A DNA stretch of 7,805 bases from an uncultured Lachnospiraceae bacterium (GTDB lineage: Bacteria > Bacillota_A > Clostridia > Lachnospirales > Lachnospiraceae). Where the stretch lies: NCBI GenBank assembly GCA_902773195.1, contig CACYDL010000199.1:1-7805 (forward strand), in the 5' to 3' direction. The notes below the pieces were generated by a model. That model was not told the DNA's origin and made no database searches. It saw only the letters and a program-made list of their open reading frames with translations. Below are positions 1-5,676 of this stretch, piece by piece (within the stretch, counting starts at the first letter, position 1; the number at the start of each line of letters is the position of its first letter). The position numbers were made by a program, and so were the translations under genes.

Positions 1-33
1 CGTTTTAGCGTTTTTCGCGTGCGCGGATTTCCG

Positions 34-405
34 TCAGGCTTTCATGGATTCGATATGCCGGCAGAGGGCGTCGAAGGTCTCCTCGCACAGGTCGTGCTCC
101 ACCTTGCAGGCGTCTTCGCGGGCGTTCTCGGGACTGACGCCGAGACTCTCGAAGAAACCGGTGAGTACCTTGTGGCGTGTATAAATTCTTGATGCGATCT
201 CCATGCCGGATTCTGTCAGGACGATCATATTGGCATGATCCATCGTGATATAGCCGTTCTCTCTCAGAAGCTTGGTCGCGTAGCTGACAGAGGGCTTTGT
301 GACGCCAAGCCTGTCGGCGACATCGATGGAGCGGATGTAGCCGTACTGCTCCTTCACCATGAGCATGGCCTCAAGGTAATCTTCAGCTGATTTTCCGATT
401 TCCAT
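34..405 (-). CDS. DtxR/MntR-family metal-dependent transcriptional regulator (short form)
   Basis: A 123-residue cytoplasmic repressor, expected to bind DNA when loaded with Fe(II) or Mn(II). Residues 1-65 form the winged helix-turn-helix, with the recognition segment around VADRLGVTKPSVSYATKLL (29-47). Residues 70-123 form the dimerisation and metal-binding helices. Aligned from memory with Bacillus subtilis MntR, the metal ligands would be D9, E12, H78, E103 and H104, with C100 where MntR has a glutamate and DtxR a cysteine. There is no C-terminal SH3/FeoA-like domain, so it has the short MntR-like architecture. The start is fixed by a strong AAGGAGGG site just upstream on the minus strand. 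The gene is divergent from the DUF2325-DUF3793-flavodoxin operon and its own promoter carries a palindrome, which suggests autoregulation. The family call is firm. The metal is inferred: iron is favoured by C100 and the flavodoxin neighbour, and manganese remains possible. Confidence 0.93.
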   Translation of the reverse strand: MEIGKSAEDYLEAMLMVKEQYGYIRSIDVADRLGVTKPSVSYATKLLRENGYITMDHANMIVLTESGMEIASRIYTRHKVLTGFFESLGVSPENAREDACKVEHDLCEETFDALCRHIESMKA

Positions 406-423
406 AGTTCACCCTCCTTAAAA

Positions 424-448
424 TTAAACTAAGATTAACATAGTTTAA
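424..448. promoter_or_regulatory. Palindromic operator candidate over the regulator promoter
   Basis: Perfect inverted repeat TTAAACTA-N9-TAGTTTAA. Its central 19 bp (427-445) can be read as two 9-bp half-sites around one base, matching at 7 of 9 positions, which is the layout of known DtxR/IdeR boxes. TTAA occurs at 424, 435 and 445, roughly one helical turn apart. The palindrome covers the -10 of the minus-strand promoter, as expected for self-repression by the adjacent regulator. A related site lies at 626-641. Confidence 0.6.
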
Positions 449-460
449 CACAAAGTTCAA
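432..460 (-). promoter_or_regulatory. Predicted sigma-A promoter of the DtxR-family gene
   Basis: Read on the minus strand, TTGAAC (460-455) is followed after 17 nt by TAATCT (437-432), preceded by TGT as an extended -10. Transcription would start near 425, giving a leader of about 20 nt before the ATG at 405. The palindrome at 424-448 covers the -10 and part of the spacer. This is a prediction from sequence only. Confidence 0.6.
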
Positions 461-522
461 GTCATTGATTGACTTTAAAAGACTATTTGAACAGATGGCA
501 GAATCGGCCCGGAAGCCTTTAT

Positions 523-603
523 GTCCCGAAAACGACGCAAAATTAAAATCTTTACCATCATTCGATAAATCTATTTGATATTAAAGGTATTGACTTTCGG
601 GAC
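523..603. repeat. Distant 9-bp inverted repeat in the divergent intergenic region
   Basis: GTCCCGAAA (523-531) and TTTCGGGAC (595-603) are perfect reverse complements separated by 63 AT-rich bases. The right arm overlaps the last base of the -35 and the spacer of the plus-strand promoter, and the left arm lies between the two promoters. The arms could be paired protein sites. The spacing is long for a transcribed hairpin, and the predicted plus-strand transcript would not contain either arm. Chance cannot be excluded. Confidence 0.35.
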
Positions 604-618
604 GAGTTAATGTATTAT
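590..618 (+). promoter_or_regulatory. Predicted sigma-A promoter of the DUF2325-DUF3793-flavodoxin operon
   Basis: TTGACT (590-595), a 17-nt spacer and TATTAT (613-618) make a near-consensus promoter. The start would fall near 625, leaving a leader of about 120 nt before the DUF2325 ATG. The palindrome at 626-641 sits directly on the predicted start site, consistent with repression. Confidence 0.7.
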
Positions 619-625
619 TAGCGAA

Positions 626-641
626 GTTAAATAAATTTAAC
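626..641. promoter_or_regulatory. Palindromic operator candidate at the operon start site
   Basis: GTTAAAT-AA-ATTTAAC has perfect 7-bp arms. Aligned on its right arm it shares TTTAACACA(A/G)AG with the site over the regulator promoter (444-455 against 636-647), and both sites have TTAA pairs 10 bp apart. Position at the predicted +1 and similarity to the first site suggest one shared regulator, most simply the adjacent DtxR-family protein. Confidence 0.6.
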
Positions 642-650
642 ACAGAGAGT

Positions 651-675
651 TCTTCCGGCCGCACAGACCGGAGGA
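651..675 (+). other. Leader hairpin upstream of DUF2325
   Basis: TCTTCCGG (651-658) pairs with CCGGAGGA (668-675) to form an 8-bp stem with one G-U pair and a 9-nt loop. No T-run follows, so it is not a terminator. Its right arm contains the GGAGG (670-674) that would serve the small leader ORF at 678, so the hairpin could hide that ribosome binding site. No known riboswitch class was recognised. Confidence 0.4.
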
Positions 676-677
676 CG

Positions 678-752
678 ATGCTGAAAGGCTCGACAGACGA
701 AGACAATGGCAGTATCTCGGACAGGAAAACGATTCGGACGGAGGACCTATGA
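678..752 (+). CDS. Possible 24-codon leader peptide overlapping the DUF2325 start
   Basis: An ATG at 678 opens a 24-codon frame beginning MLKGSTDEDN and ending RTEDL. Its TGA (750-752) overlaps the DUF2325 ATG (749-751) as ATGA, the usual arrangement for translational coupling. GGAGG at 670-674 lies 3 nt upstream of the start, a rather short spacing, in a context (CGGAGGAC) almost identical to the DUF2325 ribosome binding site at 739-746. The peptide is hydrophilic and shows no run of regulatory codons. I do not recognise it. It may be untranslated leader that is open by chance. Confidence 0.3.
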   Translation: MLKGSTDEDNGSISDRKTIRTEDL

Positions 753-1027
753 GCGTTGTAATTATCGGCGGAAATGAATGCATGGAACGGGAGTACAAGA
801 CCTTGTGCAGAACACACGGGTGTCACGCCAAGGTTTTCTGCAGGTACAACAACTGCATGAAGGACCGCATCGGAAATCCCGATATTATGATTCTTTTTAC
901 CCACACCGTATCACACAAGATGGTGCAGTGCGCCCTCAGCGATATCGCCGGGAAGACGACCGTCATCCGATCTCATACGAGCTCGCTCGCTTCCCTGAAG
1001 CAGATCCTGGCGGAAAACGCCGGCTGA
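749..1027 (+). CDS. DUF2325 family small protein
   Basis: A 92-residue soluble protein resembling the DUF2325 family (Pfam PF10087), which has no established function. It opens with a short hydrophobic strand and glycine pair, MSVVIIGGNECM, like the start of a Rossmann-type fold. A second strand follows, PDIMILFTHTVSHKMV (44-59), then VIRSHTSSL (72-80). Histidines at 52, 56 and 76 and six cysteines (11, 20, 25, 31, 36, 61) are many for its size and make metal or thiol chemistry possible, but no defined binding motif is visible. GGAGG at 740-744 supports the start. It is the first full gene of the operon, 17 nt before DUF3793. The family call is good; the role in metal limitation is inferred from neighbours and the palindromic promoter. 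Confidence 0.85.
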   Translation: MSVVIIGGNECMEREYKTLCRTHGCHAKVFCRYNNCMKDRIGNPDIMILFTHTVSHKMVQCALSDIAGKTTVIRSHTSSLASLKQILAENAG

Positions 1028-1044
1028 AGCGGGGGAGAACGGAA

Positions 1045-1611
1045 ATGTCGGACTATGTGATTCTTCAGCACTGCTCTCCGACGCTGGCGGGCATCAAGAC
1101 GGGAAATCTCGTGACCTGCTCGTTCCGGACGAGGGGAGAGGTGCAAAGCGACGTCGCCAAATGGAACAGAAGTCTCGGCAAGAAGGGAATCCGGGTCCTT
1201 GTCCTGAAGTATATGGAACACAAGGTGCTCCTCTACCTCTACAGGCCGGCGGCGCTGCGGCGCGACCTGAGGCAGCCGGACAAGGCGGATATCCTGAGAA
1301 AATGCGGCTATGCCTGCGGGGAAGAGGAGGAATGCATCCGGACGCTGATCCGCCATCTGGAGGAAAACAGCGTATTTCCGCACGAGATCGGTCTTTTCAT
1401 CGGATATCCCGCGGAGGACGTGGAGGGCTTCATCCGGAACAGAGGCGGAGGCTGCAAGTACTCCGGCATGTGGAAGGTCTACGGCAACGTGGAGGAGCGG
1501 AGACGCCTCTTTGAAAAATACAGGCACTGTACCGAGGTCTACTGCCGCCGGGCGAAGAGCGGCAAATCAATCGAGGAACTTGCGGTGAGTATCTCACCCG
1601 GGGAACTATAA
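1045..1611 (+). CDS. DUF3793 family protein
   Basis: A 188-residue soluble protein that I recognise as the clostridial DUF3793 family (Pfam PF12672), function unknown. Family-like stretches are HCSPTLAGIKTGNL (9-22), FPHEIGLFIGYPAEDVEGFI (111-130), CKYSGMWKVYG (137-147) and KYRHCTEVYC (158-167). It has no signal peptide or membrane segment. The cysteines at 10, 25, 87, 91, 97, 137, 162 and 167 are numerous but form no standard Fe-S or zinc motif. The frame stays open upstream to 778, but that part overlaps DUF2325 and does not resemble the family. The ATG at 1045 has a GGGGGAG site 8 nt before it and begins the conserved region. It lies 31 nt before the flavodoxin gene, so a link to flavodoxin or iron-poor metabolism is likely but unproven. 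Confidence 0.88.
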   Translation: MSDYVILQHCSPTLAGIKTGNLVTCSFRTRGEVQSDVAKWNRSLGKKGIRVLVLKYMEHKVLLYLYRPAALRRDLRQPDKADILRKCGYACGEEEECIRTLIRHLEENSVFPHEIGLFIGYPAEDVEGFIRNRGGGCKYSGMWKVYGNVEERRRLFEKYRHCTEVYCRRAKSGKSIEELAVSISPGEL

Positions 1612-1642
1612 ATCCATTTTACCTGAAGGAGAGGAATGAAAT

Positions 1643-2065
1643 ATGTCAAAGGTTGCAGTGGTTTACTGGAGCGGAACCGGCAATACGGAAGCGATGGCCA
1701 ATGAGGTCGCCGAAGGCGTCCGCGGAAAGGGCGGAGAAGCGGAGCTGATTACCGCCGGCAATTTCAACAGGGATGCTCTCGCCGCTTACGACGCGGTCGC
1801 GTTCGGATGCCCCGCCATGGGCGCCGAAGAGCTGGAGGATTCGGAAGTCGAGCCCATGTTCGCGGACGTGGAGAGCGCGCTCGGAGGAAAGAAGATCGCC
1901 ATCTTCGGAGCCTACGGATGGGGTGACGGCGAGTGGATGCGCACATGGGAGGACCGCGCCAAAGCGGCGGGAGCCGTTCTCGCCAGCGACTGCGTGATCT
2001 GCAACGAGGCTCCCGACGAGGAAGTCGTCGCGGCCTGCCGCAGCCTCGGAGAGGCACTTGCGTAA
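1643..2065 (+). CDS. Short-chain flavodoxin (clostridial type)
   Basis: A 140-residue cytoplasmic FMN protein that carries low-potential electrons and commonly replaces ferredoxin under iron limitation. The FMN-phosphate loop is SGTGNT (10-15). The two isoalloxazine-binding loops are GCPAMGAEEL (55-64) and YGWGDGEW (91-98). M59 and W93 match the Met/Trp pair that stacks on the flavin in the Clostridium beijerinckii protein, which this resembles along its length. Length and lack of a long-chain insertion place it among short-chain flavodoxins. GAAGGAGAGG (1625-1634) precedes the ATG. It is the last gene of the operon, followed by a strong terminator. Co-transcription behind a palindrome-bearing promoter next to a DtxR-family gene fits induction when iron is scarce. 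That regulation is inferred. Confidence 0.95.
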   Translation: MSKVAVVYWSGTGNTEAMANEVAEGVRGKGGEAELITAGNFNRDALAAYDAVAFGCPAMGAEELEDSEVEPMFADVESALGGKKIAIFGAYGWGDGEWMRTWEDRAKAAGAVLASDCVICNEAPDEEVVAACRSLGEALA

Positions 2066-2092
2066 ATACTCTTATCGATCGTTCTCCTTGAC

Positions 2093-2132
2093 ACCGCCTG
2101 CCGGCCGTATTTCCCGCCGCAGGCGGTTTTTT
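2093..2132 (+). terminator. Intrinsic terminator after flavodoxin
   Basis: ACCGCCTGC (2093-2101) pairs perfectly with GCAGGCGGT (2119-2127) around a 17-nt loop. T2127-T2132 form the U-tract. It lies 28 nt past the flavodoxin stop and closes the operon. Confidence 0.88.
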
Positions 2133-2183
2133 GAGTGGCCGGAGAAGCGGGACGCGGATGTCCGCTGCGCTGTCCGCCGCGGA

Positions 2184-2212
2184 TTGCGGCTCATTCTCAC
2201 CTGTGTTATGAT
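2184..2212 (+). promoter_or_regulatory. Predicted promoter of the TPR-repeat gene
   Basis: TTGCGG (2184-2189), a 17-nt spacer and TATGAT (2207-2212), with TGT just before it giving an extended -10. The start would be near 2219, about 42 nt before the ATG at 2261. The rest of the 2133-2260 gap shows GC-rich short repeats (TGTCCGC at 2159-2165 and 2172-2178) with no evident function. Confidence 0.65.
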
Positions 2213-2260
2213 AGCAGGCAGAGAAAGGATTGATTGCATGTGCAGGGGGAGTCATTGCTG

Positions 2261-3493
2261 ATGAAAAAATGGCCGGTTAGCGCCAAAGCGGCATTTGCCG
2301 CCGTCCTTGCCGCCGCTGTCCTGGGCTTTGCGGCGCTCTTCAGCCTGTTCCAGATCCGCTCTCCGGAGAAGGTGTACGCCCGGGCGGAGGAAATGGCCGG
2401 ACAGGGCGAATACAGGGAGGCCGAGAAGCTGTATCTGAGTCTGGACGGATACCGGGATTCCGGGACGAAGGCGGACGAGATGCGGTACCGCAGGGCGGAG
2501 GCGCTGATGGAGGCAGGAGAGCTGACGGCGGCCGAGGGAATCTTCACGGATCTGGGGGATTTCGGGGACAGCGCCGCGCGGATTTCCGAGTGCCGCTGCA
2601 GAAACGCGCAGGTTCTGGAGGAAAACGGGGAATACCTCTCTGCCGCGGAGGCCTACGCCTCGGCGGGAGATTATCAGGACAGCGCGGAGAAAGGGCAGGA
2701 CTGCCTGTACCGGTACGCGGAGGAGCTTCTGGAGAAGGGAAAGCATGACGACGCCCGGGAGATCTTCGCGGAGCTTGGGGACTACGGGGAGAGCCCGGAA
2801 CGGATAAAGGAGTGCCGTTACCGGAAGGCGGAGAAAATGTTCCGCGACGGGCTGTATCAGAAGGCGGGCGATGAGTTCCATATTCTCGGAGACTACGCCG
2901 ACAGCGCTGAGAGATACCTGGAATGCCGCTACAGAAGGGCGCTTGAGCTGAGGAAGGACACAAAGCATCCGGTGCAGGCCGCGGCCGCGTTCCGCGCCCT
3001 CGGTGATTACCGGGATTCGGCGGACCTTCTCCGGGAAATGGAGTACGAGTACGTCCGCTCCAGCTTCTCGTCGTCGGACCCGCTCACCGAGAAGTACCTC
3101 TCCGCGCTGGCGGAGGACGGCTATCTCGATTCCGCCCGGCTCTACGAGGAGCTGTACCGCTGGGTCATCAGGATCACCGCCAACGAGGACAGGGAGGATC
3201 TGGAGACCGATATCGACCGGATCCCAAAAGACCGGACGATCTGGTGGCACATGGCCGTCACCAACGGCCCTCCCAACAGCCGCCTCACGGTCAGCTGCGC
3301 CGCGTCGTTTCCCGACGGACAGGAGGTGACGACCTGGGACGGCCAGGCTTCTTTCGTTTTCGAGACCGGAAGCGTCTATCACACGAGCACCTACTACGTC
3401 GATCCGGAGAGCGGAGCGGCGGGCGAGATGGTTTTCTCGGTCTATGACGCGGAGGGGGAGCTTCTTTGCAGCAAGACGGTGATTCTGACCTGA
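2261..3493 (+). CDS. Membrane-anchored TPR-like repeat protein
   Basis: A 410-residue protein of unknown function. MKKW followed by a hydrophobic stretch (about 6-30) looks like an N-terminal signal anchor; there is no lipobox cysteine. Residues 39-262 hold six repeats of about 37 residues with the pattern Y-R-x-A-E ... G-x-Y-x-x-A ... L-G-D-Y-x-D-S ... E-C (units near 39, 76, 113, 150, 187 and 224), and a degenerate seventh follows. These are TPR/Sel1-like helical hairpins, usually protein-binding. Residues 300-410 look beta-rich, with WWHMAVTNGPP (328-338), and may form an Ig-like sandwich outside the membrane. A TTG at 2234 could add nine residues, but AGGGGGAG (2244-2251) before the ATG at 2261, and MKK leading into the hydrophobic segment, favour the later start. 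It has its own promoter, so linkage to the methyltransferase downstream is uncertain. The architecture is well supported; the role is not known. Confidence 0.82.
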   Translation: MKKWPVSAKAAFAAVLAAAVLGFAALFSLFQIRSPEKVYARAEEMAGQGEYREAEKLYLSLDGYRDSGTKADEMRYRRAEALMEAGELTAAEGIFTDLGDFGDSAARISECRCRNAQVLEENGEYLSAAEAYASAGDYQDSAEKGQDCLYRYAEELLEKGKHDDAREIFAELGDYGESPERIKECRYRKAEKMFRDGLYQKAGDEFHILGDYADSAERYLECRYRRALELRKDTKHPVQAAAAFRALGDYRDSADLLREMEYEYVRSSFSSSDPLTEKYLSALAEDGYLDSARLYEELYRWVIRITANEDREDLETDIDRIPKDRTIWWHMAVTNGPPNSRLTVSCAASFPDGQEVTTWDGQASFVFETGSVYHTSTYYVDPESGAAGEMVFSVYDAEGELLCSKTVILT

Positions 3494-3494
3494 C

Positions 3495-3515
3495 GCGGCT
3501 TCCGGGGAACGCCGC
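3495..3515 (+). other. Short hairpin between the TPR and methyltransferase genes
   Basis: GCGGC-TTC (3495-3502) pairs with GAA-C-GCCGC (3507-3515) with one bulged C and a CGGG loop. Only ATTCT follows, so it is at best a weak terminator. It may limit read-through into the methyltransferase gene 18 nt downstream. Confidence 0.25.
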
Positions 3516-3533
3516 ATTCTGAAGGCATCGACG

Positions 3534-4412
3534 ATGGAAATCATAAGAACAGACAATCTGGCGGATGAAAGAATCGCGGTTTATTCCGCGCTCAACGAGA
3601 CCCAGCTGAGGCATTACTACGAGCCCCGGGGAGGCATCTTCATCGCGGAATCCTATATGGTGATCACACGGGCCATCCGGTCCGGATGCGAGCCCCTTTC
3701 ATTTCTGGCGGACGAAAGCCGGATCCGGGGAGAGACGGAGCAGCTTCTGGAGAGCTGCTCCGTCCCGGTTTACGCCGCGTCTTACGACGTCCTGAAGGAG
3801 CTGACAGGCTTTCCTCTGACGCGGGGGCTTCTCGCCGCGATGCGGCGTCCCGCCCTGCCGGATCCGGAGGAACTGCTCCGGAAGTCCCGCCGGGTCGCGG
3901 TGCTGGAGCACGTGACGAATCCCTCAAATATCGGGGCCATCTTCCGCTCCGCGGCGGCCCTCGGCATGGACGCGGTCCTTCTGACCGACGATTCCTGCGA
4001 TCCTCTGTGCAGAAGGTCGGCCAGGGTCAGCGTCGGCACGGTATTTCAGATTCCGTGGACCTATTTCGGCGAAAGAAGGCGGGAGAAAAAGAACGGCGCC
4101 GCCGGCTGGCCCGACGCCGGAATCACCCTGCTTCGGGAGTGCGGCTTCACCACCTGCGCGATGGCGCTGGACGAGGACGCCGTCGGCATCGGGGATCCGG
4201 TTCTTTGGGAGAACGACAGGACGGCGCTGATCCTGGGATCGGAGGGATACGGTCTGGACCGGGCGACGGTCTCCCTGTGCGACCGCTGCGTGAAGATCCC
4301 GATGGCGGAGGGCGTCGACTCCCTCAACGTGGCGGCCGCCAGCGCCGTGGCGTTCTGGGAGCTGGGACGGATGAGGGCGGACGCCGCCGGCAGGAGCGGG
4401 ACTGCTTTATAG
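3534..4412 (+). CDS. TrmH/SpoU-family RNA 2'-O-methyltransferase
   Basis: A 292-residue SPOUT-class enzyme predicted to transfer methyl from S-adenosylmethionine to a ribose 2'-OH in rRNA or tRNA. Residues 18-105 form the N-terminal substrate-binding domain, including GIFIAES (34-40). The catalytic knot domain follows with three family motifs: NPSNIGAIFRSAAALG (129-144, with conserved N129 and R138), ALILGSEGYGL (231-241, with E237) and KIPMAEGVDSLNVAAASA (254-271, with S263 and N265). Length is usual for the family. GAAGG (3521-3525) lies 8 nt before the ATG. No promoter was seen in the 40-nt gap, so it may be read from the TPR-gene promoter. The RNA target cannot be told from sequence, and no link to the iron or selenium modules is visible. 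Confidence 0.93.
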   Translation: MEIIRTDNLADERIAVYSALNETQLRHYYEPRGGIFIAESYMVITRAIRSGCEPLSFLADESRIRGETEQLLESCSVPVYAASYDVLKELTGFPLTRGLLAAMRRPALPDPEELLRKSRRVAVLEHVTNPSNIGAIFRSAAALGMDAVLLTDDSCDPLCRRSARVSVGTVFQIPWTYFGERRREKKNGAAGWPDAGITLLRECGFTTCAMALDEDAVGIGDPVLWENDRTALILGSEGYGLDRATVSLCDRCVKIPMAEGVDSLNVAAASAVAFWELGRMRADAAGRSGTAL

Positions 4413-4456
4413 TGAAAAGTAAATAAATACCGAGCGGTTTATAAAAAATATTCGAT

Positions 4457-4485
4457 TTGACTATTCCCCCCGGCAAAGGTATGGT
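4457..4485 (+). promoter_or_regulatory. Predicted promoter of the selenium-related cluster
   Basis: TTGACT (4457-4462), a 17-nt spacer and TATGGT (4480-4485). An A/T-rich run just upstream (about 4438-4456) could act as an UP element. Transcription would begin near 4492, giving a leader of about 75 nt before the YedE ATG. No terminator for the upstream gene was found between 4413 and this promoter. Confidence 0.65.
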
Positions 4486-4494
4486 GGACTGTGG

Positions 4495-4525
4495 GCGGCG
4501 GCTTCCCATGAGAGAGAAGCCCCGC
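4495..4525 (+). other. 5' leader hairpin of the yedE transcript
   Basis: GCGG (4495-4498), a bulged C, then GGCTTC (4500-4505) pairs with GAAGCC (4516-4521) and CCGC (4522-4525), giving 10 bp around a 10-nt loop. It starts about 3 nt from the predicted transcript end. No T-run follows, so it is not a terminator. It could stabilise the mRNA or bind a regulator. I recognise no known riboswitch. Confidence 0.4.
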
Positions 4526-4566
4526 GGAAAACAACTCAAACTATAGCTTTACAGGGGGGTATTATT

Positions 4567-5661
4567 ATGGTTCTTGATACGAAACCGAAGAGAGCCGTCG
4601 CGGGCGCGCTGTGCGGTCTGTTTGCGGTCCTGCTCGCTCTCAAGGGAAATCCTGCCAATATGGCGTTCTGCATCGCCTGCTTCATCCGCGATACGGCGGG
4701 GGCGATGGGGCTCCATCAGGCGGCCGCCGTCCAGTACGCGAGGCCGGAGATCATCGGCCTTGTGCTGGGTGCGTTCATCATCGCCGCCGCGACGGGCGAA
4801 TACCGGTCGACGGCGGGCTCTTCTCCGATGACGAGATTTCTTCTGGGGATGATCATGATGATCGGCGCGCTGGTATTTCTCGGATGCCCGCTCCGCATGG
4901 TCATCCGGATGTCCGCGGGAGATCTCAACGCCTATGTCGGACTGATCGGGTTCGCGGGGGGCGTCGCCACGGGAGCCGTCATGCTCCGCAGAGGCTTCAG
5001 TCTCGGCAGATCCCATCTGACGAACCGTGTCTCCGGCTTCGTGCTTCCCGTGATCGTTCTCGGCATCCTGATCCTCTCGGTCTGCACGCCGCTGCTTCTC
5101 GCCAGTGAGTCCGGCCCCGGCAGCAAGCATGCGCCGGTTCTCCTCTCTCTGGCGGCGGGACTGGTCGTCGGGGCGCTTGCCCAGAAGTCCGGCATGTGCT
5201 TTGCCGGAGGCCTCCGGGATCTGTTCCTGATGAAGGATTTCGGACTTCTCTGCATCATCGCGGGACTTTTCGTGGTTCTTCTGGTATTCAATATCGCCAC
5301 CGGACGGTTCGTCCCGGCGTTTAACACGCCCGGCGTCATCGCCCACTCGGAGCATCTCTGGAATATTCTCGGCATGTACGCCGTAGGCTTCGCCGCGGTT
5401 CTGGCGGGAGGCTGCCCGCTGAGACAGCTCGTGCTGGCGGGGCAGGGGTCCTCCGATTCCGCCGTGACCGTTCTGGGAATGTTCGTCGGAGCGGCGCTCT
5501 GCCACACCTGGGGACTGGCCTCGAGCGGGACGGCGGCCAACGCCGAGACCGGAGAGCTGGTCATGGGAGCGGTGACCCGGAACGGCAGGATCGCCTGCGT
5601 GATCTGCATCGCGGCCTGCTTTGTGATTGCCCTTGTCAACAGAAGAGAAGAAGGAAGATAA
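4567..5661 (+). CDS. yedE: YedE-type (YeeE/YedE family) membrane transporter, selenium-associated
   Basis: A 364-residue polytopic inner-membrane protein with about nine or ten hydrophobic segments (near 11-26, 61-77, 91-110, 123-140, 158-180, 190-206, 226-243, 266-285, 299-316 and 342-357). It is internally duplicated. The first half has GNPANMAFCIACFIRDTAG (27-45) and FLGCPLRMV (104-112); the second has QKSGMCFAGGLRDLFL (206-221) and AGGCPLRQLVLAGQG (280-294). Paired cysteines in such motifs are typical of the YeeE/YedE family, where they are thought to pass a sulfur species such as thiosulfate. The branch next to TusA-like and DUF3343 genes is annotated as a selenium-metabolism protein. 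AGGGGGG at 4553-4559 precedes the ATG. It is first in the cluster, 15 nt before the TusA-like gene. The family is certain; selenium rather than sulfur as cargo is inferred from neighbours. Confidence 0.9.
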   Translation: MVLDTKPKRAVAGALCGLFAVLLALKGNPANMAFCIACFIRDTAGAMGLHQAAAVQYARPEIIGLVLGAFIIAAATGEYRSTAGSSPMTRFLLGMIMMIGALVFLGCPLRMVIRMSAGDLNAYVGLIGFAGGVATGAVMLRRGFSLGRSHLTNRVSGFVLPVIVLGILILSVCTPLLLASESGPGSKHAPVLLSLAAGLVVGALAQKSGMCFAGGLRDLFLMKDFGLLCIIAGLFVVLLVFNIATGRFVPAFNTPGVIAHSEHLWNILGMYAVGFAAVLAGGCPLRQLVLAGQGSSDSAVTVLGMFVGAALCHTWGLASSGTAANAETGELVMGAVTRNGRIACVICIAACFVIALVNRREEGR

Positions 5662-5676
5662 GAGGAGGCGAAGCCG

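Noticed and set aside
1..33. Terminator for the DtxR-family gene at the window edge
   Set aside because: The 33 bases after its stop contain T-runs and short GC repeats but no convincing stem followed by a T-run on the minus strand. The signal, if any, may lie outside.
468..476. A second ATTGACTTT, identical to the -35 region of the operon promoter (589-597)
   Set aside because: No -10-like hexamer lies at a suitable distance downstream on the plus strand, so it does not look like a promoter.
778..1044. Upstream extension of the DUF3793 frame
   Set aside because: It overlaps DUF2325 in another frame and does not resemble the DUF3793 family. ATG 1045 has a good ribosome binding site and starts the conserved part.
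2234..2260. TTG start nine codons upstream for the TPR-repeat protein
   Set aside because: AGGGGGAG is well placed for the ATG at 2261, and that start gives the usual MKK plus hydrophobic anchor. The TTG start is possible but weaker.
4413..4456. Terminator after the methyltransferase gene (ACCG-AG-CGGT at about 4428-4438)
   Set aside because: The stem is only four base pairs with a two-base loop, too weak to call. The AT-rich run there fits better as an UP element.
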